DNA from: Isoetes taiwanensis
Taxonomy: Eukaryota > Streptophyta > Lycopodiopsida > Isoetales > Isoetaceae
Reading direction: 5' to 3'
Length of the DNA stretch: 64,000 nt
Assembly (NCBI GenBank): GCA_021234155.1
Contig: JAJEKV010000030.1
Coordinates: 4,818,050 to 4,882,049 of the forward strand
The position numbers and the translations under genes are program-made. The notes beneath the pieces were generated by a model, which had not been told where the DNA came from, ran no database searches, and saw only the letters and a program-made list of their open reading frames with translations. Position 1 is the first letter of the stretch. The number at the start of each line of letters is the position of its first letter. Below, piece after piece: positions 56,999 through 64,000 of this stretch.

Positions 56999-57700
56999 AT
57001 GTTCAATTAACTTATCAGCTCAAGTGAGTAGAATCATCAGGATCAGTTCAAGTGAGTAGAATATAGTGTCCTTGAAGGGCATCCTTATTTATGCACCATA
57101 TGACTAAGTGTCTTTAAGGCGCCATACCAGATATCGTATATCGAAGTCCGGATGTGGTGTTTCCTGACTTTTTTGTGGTGTTTCGCCACCGCTATCGACC
57201 ATCGCACTTCACGCTTTTAAGCCCGTAATCAACTGTTTTAGGTCATTTTTTGCTTGATCCGGCTCTATCTGAGCTCAAATCACTTCCTCTCTTCATCAAA
57301 CTAGTGTTAAAGAGGAAGACAAAGCGATTGGAAGGGCTTTTGAAGCATTTCAAGCCGTCCAGGGAGCTGCAAGAAGGATCCGACCAAAGATTTTGGCTCC
57401 GGCCGTAGCGGTTTCGCTTTGGTTTTTGGCCGTAAATACCACTTTTTTGCCGTAAAACACCACTTCCATAAGCATTGGGTGTTTCGGACGCCCGTAAAAC
57501 ACCATAGGCAAATTGTCCGTAAACACCGGATCCCTGACTCGATATACGGGCGTAAGGCATACAATAGCTGTGTGAAATGCTTAGGTAAAAATTGACTAAT
57601 GAATTGGGACTAACCAAAGAGGATGACCCAAGACCATATCTAAGTTACCTTCGCTGTTTAATCCGACTCCACGCAACGCGATTCACCAAATGATGATTTG
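56999..57700. other. Region upstream of the IRG segment; no G1 exon seen
   Basis: On the minus strand there is a 124-codon frame (57617-57243) of repeated Tyr-Gly words (VYG, IYGQ, AYGSGV) from a 'gtgttttacgg'-type repeat, and no GxxxxGK(S/T). The IRG P-loop exon may lie further upstream, be replaced by this repeat, or be lost. 57012-57060 contains a tandem 'cagttcaagtgagtagaat' pair. Confidence 0.35.
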
Positions 57701-58097
57701 CTCGTTCTCGCCACCAGTAATAGCAAAATTGAATTTTTTCTTATTGTCCGTGCCAAGTCTTCTTATAGTCATTTGCAAGGTCAATTTCAATTCCTCCACT
57801 CCTCGCCTTTTCTTAATCGCCCTTCCCTAAGATCTACATCATCCGACACTTTCTTTTCGGGCTCACGCCCGAAAGTATTAATTAGCAACCTCAATACTTC
57901 CGCAAACAAAGGCAAAAAGGCGTAATCATGGCCAACATATTGCTTCTGGATGAAATGGAGATTGAAAATCCAGAAAAACAGCAGAAGAACAAAGATATAT
58001 TGCAGCGGCAGAGCTCGAAGTTTAGGCTTTATTTAGAGCGCAATATATGGCATTTTATTTCTTTATTTTCTTGCACTCCCCAGAATTTATAACGCTG
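57701..58097. other. No gene recognised
   Basis: A 75-codon plus-strand frame (57698-57925) without motifs and AT-rich flank. Nothing supports a function. Confidence 0.3.
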
Positions 58098-58151
58098 TAG
58101 ATCCTCCTCTATCTATCTATAATAAAAAAATGGTGTCTGTCTGTCTGTAAC
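58098..58151. repeat. Microsatellite pair (TATC)n and (TGTC)n
   Basis: 'ctatctatctata' then about 20 bp later 'tgtctgtctgtctgt'. Such a TATC...TGTC pair around an A-rich stretch is common near the ends of some rolling-circle (Helitron-type) elements, but no CTRR end or hairpin was located. Confidence 0.5.
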
Positions 58152-58740
58152 TCCACCCACCGAATTTTTGGGAAGCAACCAGGTTTGTATCGATTGTTGT
58201 GGAAGCTTCCTGAAGCGTCAACGCTAAACTCTGGAAAGTTCTAGAAGCGCCGATTTGTGGCTATAAAGATTAGCGGCGGTGCCAAGAATGGTGCAAACTT
58301 CAAACAAGATCCTGAATCGCATACGGTAGCGCCTTTTTGCAAATGATCTGCAAAGATTGAAAAGGGATGGAGAGGCCCACTCTGGATTTGCAGAGATCAC
58401 CAAGCATAGCCTAATATTCCTGGAGTGAAAAACTTCCTGAGCAGGCATCGGCATGAGCTCTTTAGTGTGGATGACATGGCACATATATCAGTAAAGGCTG
58501 CAAGGATATAGTGGGTTCAAGTCCTATACCATAAATACGATGGGTCCATGTTCCATACCCCACAATATATGTTGTTGTTGTTACTGACAATTACATGTTA
58601 GACATTAAATGCATTGAATTGAAACACATAAATTTAAACTACACATCTTATTCAATATTGAAATTTTTGTCTCCATATGTTTTTTTCTCAATGGCCTCAG
58701 ACAAATGTTTTTTGCAAGCAAACACAAACCGTAGCCTCTT
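58152..58740. other. No gene recognised
   Basis: Contains HSE-like words ('ggaagcttcctgaagc' at 58201, 'aagttctagaagc' at 58237) and an 86-codon minus frame (58224-58484) without motifs. Confidence 0.3.
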
Positions 58741-58754
58741 ATACTTATAATTAA

Positions 58755-58905
58755 ATTCCTCCTAAAATCTCCTTCTGTTTGGGGGCATATTTATATTAGG
58801 GGTGCTTTGGGCATCAAGAGCTATTGGATAGGCATATTCAGGAGTTAGACCTAATTTTGGGCCGTAGAGAGCAAACCTCATTTGTGGAGTATGCTTCAAC
58901 ATATT
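58755..58905. mobile_element. MITE family M fragment
   Basis: Diverged partial copy: 'tctgtttgggggcatattta', 'gagctattggataggcatatt' and 'cctcatttgtggagtatgc' in family order, with no right arm. Confidence 0.55.
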
Positions 58906-58910
58906 GGGGT

Positions 58911-59314
58911 ATTATTAACATAAACCATTGCATTTAACACATTTAAATTGAAGTCCCCCTTAAACCCCCCTTTAGTTTGGGTGCATATTCACACGGGGGG
59001 TTACTCCGGGCAATGAGAGCTGTCGGATGGGCATATTTGCCCTTTATTCCAAGATCTGGACCGTACATAGCGATCCTCGTTTGTGGGGTATGCATGTAAA
59101 AGTTTTTGTATACTGTATATTAAGGTTTGCAAAATACTATAAGGTTTGAGAGAATGTACTTAATGGTGTTAATTTTGTACATGTATTGTAAATATATTTT
59201 TGGGGCTCTCACGCCCCCACGTAACCCCCTCAGATGAATATGCACCCAAACCAAAGGGGGTTTAAGGGGGATTTTAATTTAAATGTGTTAAATGCAATGG
59301 TTTATGTTAATAAT
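58911..59314. mobile_element. MITE family M copy A, complete
   Basis: Terminal inverted repeats of ~90 bp: left 58911-59000 ('attattaacataaaccattg' ... 'cacggggggtt'), right 59222-59314 ending '...caatggtttatgttaataat'. Total ~404 bp, no coding capacity, AT-rich centre. Ends differ from those of copy B, so the exact family boundary is uncertain. Confidence 0.75.
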
Positions 59315-59493
59315 GTTAATGGTAGTTGTGTGTTGATTGTTATATTTAAAAAAAAATTTAGGGCCCTTCAGGCCCTAACTAAAGCAAACATAGGTGAACT
59401 TTATAGGCCTAAATATTAATTACTAAAAAGCACAATAACATCAAGACAAACAAATTATTTGCATTGCAAACAACTATGAGTACATTTTGTGTA

Positions 59494-59840
59494 ATTTAAA
59501 TTGAAGTCCCCCTTAAACCCCCCTTTAGTTTGGGTGCATATTCACACGGGGGGTGACTCCGGGCAACGAGAGCTGTTGGATAGGCATATTCACCCCTTAT
59601 TCCTTAATCTACACCGTACGTAAAGTTCCTCGTTTGTGGGGTATGCAAGTACAAAATTTGCTATACTGTATAACAATATTCGCAAAATACTATAAGATTT
59701 CAAGCGGAATACTATATGGTGTTGATTTCAGCGTTAAAAACACAATTATGAGGGCTCTCGCTGCCCTACGTCACCCCCCTCGTGTGAATATGCACCCAAA
59801 CCAAAGGGGGTTTAAGGGGGATTTTAATTTAAATGTGTTG
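59494..59840. mobile_element. MITE family M copy B, complete
   Basis: Left arm 59494-59550 ('aatttaaattgaagtccccc' ... 'cacggggggtgac') and inverted right arm 59771-59838 ('gtcacccccctcgtgtgaat' ... 'ggattttaatttaaat'). ~347 bp. Its interior and right flank are present in inverted form at 53238-54090. Confidence 0.75.
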
Positions 59841-60405
59841 GACCCAATGGTTGTGTTAATTAATGTCAATGGTAGTTATATGTTGGTTGTTAATGTCAAT
59901 GGTTGTTATGTGTTGGTTGTTATGTTGTTGGGGATTTAATTTTTATATGTTGGATGTTAATGGTTTGTGTTGCAAAAATTTTTTGGCCCTTCGGGTCTTA
60001 GGGACGAAAACCCCTCCCGGTGTGACAAAAAATTTTAGAATTCAAACCAGAAAAAACTAGAATTCATTTGAGGCTTTCATCACCAGCCAAGCTTTTGAAT
60101 TTCATCACAATAAAACGAATACAACATAAATAAAAGTTACCATAAAGATAGAGCGGATCGATCCCATTATTCTCGAAGTCATAAAGTTTGCAACACCCAT
60201 ACACAAACATTTTTCAACTGAATTTAACAATGCTGACCTTTGGCCTCCATGGATTCTTGTGGTGAGAAACCAAAGTGGGAAACTTTTCGCTTGTTGGCAC
60301 AAGGATCTAGAAGCCTTGAAATTTGCTTAATAACCGCCTCAAAATCTAAAAAATGCATGGTAATTTTTGCAAGCTTCATTCGAATGAGCCATAAAACAAT
60401 ATCCA
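59551..60405 (+). repeat. Inverted duplication, right arm
   Basis: Reverse complement of 53238-54090. Starts inside MITE B, includes a block of ggttgttatgtgtt subrepeats (59850-59940), the 'ttttggcccttcggg' stretch and a minus-strand frame 60406-60224. That frame (HFLDFEAVIKQISRLLDP, FGFSPQESMEAKG) reads like protein but belongs to no family I recognise and is broken in both arms. Beyond 60405 the sequence continues without the junction seen at 53237. Confidence 0.8.
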
Positions 60406-60660
60406 ATACCGCAATCCTGTATTAATCAGCTGGTAGGATGTGAAAGCCTACCAAACCCGGCCGAAAAATTGCTGTTTTAGCATAGATAACTTAACCAAAC
60501 ATATCCATATCATACACTATCAAAAAGATCTCGGGAGAGAGCTTTCCAACGAATAAAAAATCATCTGAAACAGAGAGCCCTCAGATCAAAAGTTATGATA
60601 AGAAATGTGTTGCCGACGGGGAAACTGCACTACATGCGCCCTTCAAGCCCTTCATGTGCC

Positions 60661-60835
60661 CATTATGCACCACACACTCAAAAAGAGGGCTTTTGTTGTG
60701 AGCCATTGGTTGTTGACCATTATGCACCACACGCACAAAAAAAGGGCTTTTGTTGTGAGCCATTGGTTGATGACCATTATGCACCACACGCACAAAAAAA
60801 GGGCCTTTGTTGTGAGCCATTGGTTGTTGACCATT
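60661..60835. repeat. 57-bp minisatellite, three units
   Basis: Units start 'cattatgcaccacac' at 60661, 60718 and 60775 with 1-4 differences. The period is a multiple of 3, so all frames stay open (e.g. KKGFCCEPLVV repeats). There is no start context or flanking coding sequence; probably non-coding. Confidence 0.9.
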
Positions 60836-60990
60836 GAAAAAAAAAAGAGGCTAAAATCAATGGCTCAGAAGTGGTGCACTCTAGATGTACGCATTAGTAC
60901 ATCCATTTGAATACATCACGAAATCATAGGAAAACCTTAGTGAAAAGTGTACAAAAACACAAAGAAAACCCCCTGTTATTATGCTACATA
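60828..60990. repeat. Dispersed repeat D, copy 1
   Basis: Matches 62921-63085 in the same orientation: 'accattgaaaa', 'gcactcta', 'catcacgaaatcataggaaa' / 'caccaaaatcatagaaaaac', 'gtacaaaaacac', 'ccctgttattatgctac'. Non-coding. Confidence 0.65.
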
Positions 60991-61277
60991 TTCATTATAT
61001 TCATTATCTATAATCTGAATATTGCAATACAAGAATCATGTTTACAGGGGATCAAATGCAACGCATCATTCATTCCACTCTAACTGCTATTCTAGAAATA
61101 CAATGCACAACTGAGCATTGTCACTTTCATTTATAGAGTGTGAACATGATTTGGAAATATAATCTCAAGAAACATTTCATTGTAATCTCAATTACCTGCA
61201 TTGCATACCAAGAGCCACCCAAATATACGCAAACACACTGTTATAAAATGGGCAAAAACAAGAATAACATCATAAGG

Positions 61278-61411
61278 TTTACTGAACGGGGCCATGGCGC
61301 CCAATATAAAGCCAGTACCACTAGTTCAAGAAGATCAACTGTCAAAATAATTTAAAATACCCCCTTCTATTGTTTACTGAATGGGGCCATGGCGCCCAAT
61401 ATAAAGCCAGT
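61278..61411. repeat. 40-bp direct repeat, 94-bp period
   Basis: 'gtttactgaa.ggggccatgg' plus 'cgcccaatataaagccagt' occurs at 61278-61317 and 61372-61411 with one mismatch. The second copy sits just past the end of the RBP45/47 homology, where that gene is cut off. Confidence 0.85.
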
Positions 61412-61457
61412 GTCATGCATATGCTAGTCCATATGGTAACATGTGTTGGTATCAATG

Positions 61458-61895
61458 CAAGCACATAATCTGTAACATCTGGTGCAAGATCTCCAACAAA
61501 TATGGAATGATCTGGACCGGAATCACCACGCCTGTCCCATATGCCAAAAGATGCCAAGTTCAACCGGTAAAGTTGTTGACAATTTGGCATTGTCATTCCA
61601 TTATAAGTGTGAAGCACTTTCTCTGCTCCAGAATGGGTTAAAAATTCAATAAAACCATAACCCTCAGGATTTCCGGTCTGTTTATTCCGTATTATTTTAA
61701 CAGAATTTACCTGAACAAAATAAATCAAGCTTATACGTTTCCTCAAACAATCTATTTCAAATCAAGAACACAAGAATGCAATATCAATATGTACCTCGTT
61801 GGTAGCAGCAAAGCAATTGCAAGTAATCTTCATCCATCCAGTAGTGCAAATCGCCAACCCACAAGCTCCTAACATCGTCATACTGGGTCTGGGGT
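61458..61895 (-). pseudogene. RBP45/RBP47-like poly(A)/U-rich RNA-binding protein fragment
   Basis: Two minus-strand exons. Exon 1 (61895-61795) encodes QTQYDDVRSLWVGDLHYWMDED (RNP2 of RRM1) and, after a two-base deletion, CCFAATNE; donor GT at 61794. Exon 2 starts at 61710 after 'ttgttcag' and reads VNSVKIIRNKQTGNPEGYGF (RNP1), the linker RLNLASFGIWDRRG, and SIFVGDLAPDVTD (RNP2 of RRM2). The plant RBP45/47 family has three RRMs and binds pre-mRNA and poly(A). RRM2 is cut off after VTDYVL and the rest is absent. A TAA just before exon 1 and the frameshift make a functional product unlikely. Confidence 0.85.
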
Positions 61896-62920
61896 TAACC
61901 GTTGCTTGAACAAGGGTGGCAAACTCAGAAATCCAATGCAGATGCTTAAACCTTTTTGAATCAAGATTTGGAAATGAAACACGAATTTTGAAATCAAAAA
62001 TCAAAGTTAAACCTGATTTGAACAAGCAGGGGATGGCGATCTTCCTTCTCATTCTCCAAAGGCACCAAAGAGCTTTTAGACCCCTTCTAACACGAATGCT
62101 ATGCCTTTTAAAGTTTCTGGATGGCTCTCTCTAACCTTCCATGCCAATCTCGCGCCAATCTCATGGGAAAGCACCGTAATCTCTGCTTTCCCTCACGAAA
62201 TAGAACTACCGGATTCAAGTCTTCAAATCAGGTCAAGTTCCGGATTCCAGATCCCATCACCACACAAAGCTAACGGATTCAGGTCTTTAGATCCCCTATT
62301 TTGACTTTGTTTCCAGAATGAGAAGACCTACTTGTTCCAGAATCGAGTTCTACCTTGTTTCGACCTTGCTTTCCAGAATGAGACGAAGAATGAGACAACA
62401 AATATCTAAGACACGGATGATGGAACTGAAATTTTTCTCGGCAAAAAAATCTTGATAACACTTCGGATCTTTGGATTTTAGATCTTCCCTGCCCCTTTTT
62501 AGCTCCCCTGCCCAAGTAGAAGGAAGAAGAACAAGCTTTAAGCATTCATCTGTGCATTCCAAAGCTTTTTTAGTTGCCATAGAAATTTTCAAAAACCATC
62601 TTTGTTGCTATAGAGGCTGATCAGGGCTTCTGGGCCGAAGTTGGCAGTTCATAAAGCCACAAAAATTTTGATCTGTCTTTGTTAGCTTTAGAATGACTGA
62701 TAGAAAAGTTTCTATTGCATCTTGAGGCAACTGAAGACACAATGCCATAGTTGGTTCCAAATCAAACACTGCAAGCTATGCCGGAAGAGGCAGGGCATCT
62801 TTGCTGACCTCCTTGGCACAGATCTGGGCTAGTCTGCGAGGTACAGATGCAAAGAACCCTAAAATATATTACTCCAGCCTTGCATGATTAAATTTGGAAT
62901 AATATTGAACATTCATAGGT
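61896..62920. other. Upstream of the RBP45/47 fragment; no gene recognised
   Basis: Minus-strand frames at 62545-62279 and 62592-62350 (80-88 codons) and a short coding-like stretch near 62850-62700 (LEPTMALCLQLPQDAIETFL) have no family I recognise. The 'gattc..gatcc' words at 62220-62300 form a weak local repeat. Promoter/5'UTR of the original RBP gene could lie here. Confidence 0.3.
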
Positions 62921-63085
62921 GACCATTGAAAAGTGGCACAAAAATCAAAAATCCAGAAAGGGCGCACTCTAAAAATACTATTTAATACACCTCATCAAAT
63001 ATAGCACCAAAATCATAGAAAAACCTTAGTAGAAATCGTACAAAAACATAAAAAAAAAACCCCTGTTATTATGCTAGATATTGGA
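62921..63085. repeat. Dispersed repeat D, copy 2
   Basis: Same-orientation relative of 60828-60990, ending 'cccctgttattatgctagat'. It runs into a diverged MITE family M interior (63086-63160: 'atagtataagatttgaaata', 'aatacatgtattata'). Confidence 0.6.
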
Positions 63086-63160
63086 TAGCAAGATTAGTAA
63101 GATAGTATAAGATTTGAAATAAATATACTTAATAGTATTAATTTAATACATGTATTATAC

Positions 63161-63188
63161 AATTATTATTATTATTATTATTATTATA
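63161..63188. repeat. (TTA)n microsatellite
   Basis: About nine TTA units. On the minus strand this is (TAA)n downstream of the LINE ORF, as expected of a LINE 3' tail. It also lies inside a MITE-like interior, so the origin is ambiguous. Confidence 0.85.
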
Positions 63189-63328
63189 TCATTGCCCTAT
63201 GGGGCCTTGAAGGCCAAAGAGCCTGAAAACAAACATTATTTTCACAAGGTTCTCAATAGGAATGAACGATTTCATCTATTGTTTTAATATAACATCCAGT
63301 TTCTTCTAAATCTAATGTAAAGAGGGAA

Positions 63329-64000
63329 CTAAATCTTCCACTTTTCTCTGATACCTGCATAAGCTGAGCATACAGTGAAAACATAATCTTCATCTTCTAC
63401 ACACGCCAAGTCGCACAACTTGCAGACCCGATTCTCGATGGGTATTTTGAGCCATCTGCCCACTTCGATTTCCAATTTGTGTGAGTTGACCCGGTATCTG
63501 GAAATCACTTGTCTGGTTCTTCTTGGCATGTATGCAGATAGGTACGCCTGCTCCACATAATCTGTCATGGTGTTTACTGTATTTTTGTAGTGCGACATCC
63601 TGCGCCCTGGTGTGGCCCAAAGTTTGTCGATGGCCAGCCCTTGGAGCAAAACTCGTGTTTCCTCTTTTCCCTTCGGCCAATTTGTATGTGTAACCCCCCA
63701 TTTGCTGGCCCATTCCTGCATATCTCGGAACCATCCCTGCTCTGTTGATATTTGTAGTGCTTGAAAGGAGAGTCTGCTTTCCGGTTGTTCTTCAATTCTG
63801 TTAACGAAATTGATTGTCTGATACAAAGCTTCTAGCTCAAGAGGGAATATGCCAGTCTCCGCTAGAATGATTGCATATGGAATAGTATGTTTAATGCCTA
63901 ATTCTCCGCAGATAAATAGCTTCTGAACAGATTCGATCTGCCCCCATAATTTCTGAGATAGTTTCGGTCCCCAGATTGGTGACCCATAAAGGATTACCGT
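63329..64000 (-). CDS. Non-LTR retrotransposon (LINE) ORF2, C-terminal part, runs off window
   Basis: Open on the minus strand from the window edge (64000) to a stop at 63331-63329, ~223 codons. Readable blocks: VILYGSPIWGP and QIESVQKLF near the edge (after the RT domain, 'LYG-x-x-x-W'), then AETGIFPLELEALYQ, then RYRVNSHKLEIEVGRW, and CKLCDLACVEDEDYVFTVC, the Cys-rich C-terminal motif (C-x2-C...C) of LINE ORF2 proteins, followed by AGIREKW. The usual His of the motif appears as Tyr-Val. The frame is intact over this length, so the insertion may be fairly young. RT and endonuclease domains would lie beyond the window. Confidence 0.75.
   Translation of the reverse strand, partial: TVILYGSPIWGPKLSQKLWGQIESVQKLFICGELGIKHTIPYAIILAETGIFPLELEALYQTINFVNRIEEQPESRLSFQALQISTEQGWFRDMQEWASKWGVTHTNWPKGKEETRVLLQGLAIDKLWATPGRRMSHYKNTVNTMTDYVEQAYLSAYMPRRTRQVISRYRVNSHKLEIEVGRWLKIPIENRVCKLCDLACVEDEDYVFTVCSAYAGIREKWKI

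Noticed and set aside
57243-57617. Tyr-Gly-rich protein as N-terminal part of the GTPase gene
   Set aside because: It derives from a local gtgttttacgg-type DNA repeat, lacks a P-loop and shows no splice link to the IRG segment.
58098-58151. Helitron 5' end
   Set aside because: The TATC/TGTC pair is suggestive, but no helicase, 3' hairpin or CTRR end could be located.
60224-60406. Conserved small gene in the inverted duplication
   Set aside because: The frame looks protein-like but is interrupted in the other arm (53300-53400) and resembles no family I recognise; listed only as part of the duplication.

Overview
The window looks like repeat-rich nuclear DNA from a land plant, probably a seed-free one (moss, lycophyte or fern grade). 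The evidence is short T-rich GT-AG introns, fragments of plant gene families (RBP45/47 RNA-binding protein, ascorbate-oxidase/laccase-type multicopper oxidase, IQ67/IQD-like protein), and an actinoporin-like exon; actinoporin-like proteins are known in plants from mosses and lycophytes (bryoporin). No bacterial gene organisation is present. Assignment below 'land plant' is inference.

Layout: 1-7.5 kb holds a heavily decayed minus-strand reverse-transcriptase element (copy 1) between ~620-bp direct repeats. 7.5-19.7 kb is a mosaic of about eleven ~0.8-1.8 kb repeat units in both orientations, joined at (TA)n tracts. Each has a tRNA-like (pol III A/B box) segment, and several carry perfect heat-shock-element arrays. 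22.98-28.6 kb is a macro-tandem array of ~1.7-2.0 kb units, each a ~550-750 bp head plus ~1.1 kb of GAATCT words phased at about 10.3 bp. 28.6-36.4 kb and 37.6-39.7 kb are low-repeat DNA with one plausible unidentified multi-exon gene remnant near 31.2-31.7 kb. 39.7-44.9 kb contains two copies of a 460-bp HSE+TATA cassette, a reverse-oriented AGATTC array, and IQ-motif and multicopper-oxidase fragments. 44.9-53.2 kb is a second, better preserved copy of the same RT element between near-identical 830-bp direct repeats. 53.2-60.4 kb is bounded by an ~850-bp inverted duplication and contains long-TIR MITEs, hairpin repeats and the most interesting gene. 60.4-64 kb has a minisatellite, an RBP45/47 pseudogene and the 3' end of a LINE ORF2 running off the window.

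The highlight is the minus-strand locus 57000-55855. An IRG-type (immunity-related GTPase) G-domain segment is followed, across an 80-bp GT-AG intron whose phase keeps the frame, by a complete actinoporin-like pore-former domain. The layout predicts a GTPase-pore-former fusion. The GTPase half has frame breaks and no visible P-loop exon, so the copy may be a pseudogene, be 5' truncated, or reflect base errors.

Most long open frames elsewhere are chance frames in repeats. Many homologous repeats differ by small indels, so frameshifts here could be decay or uncorrected sequencing error. All homology calls are by eye.
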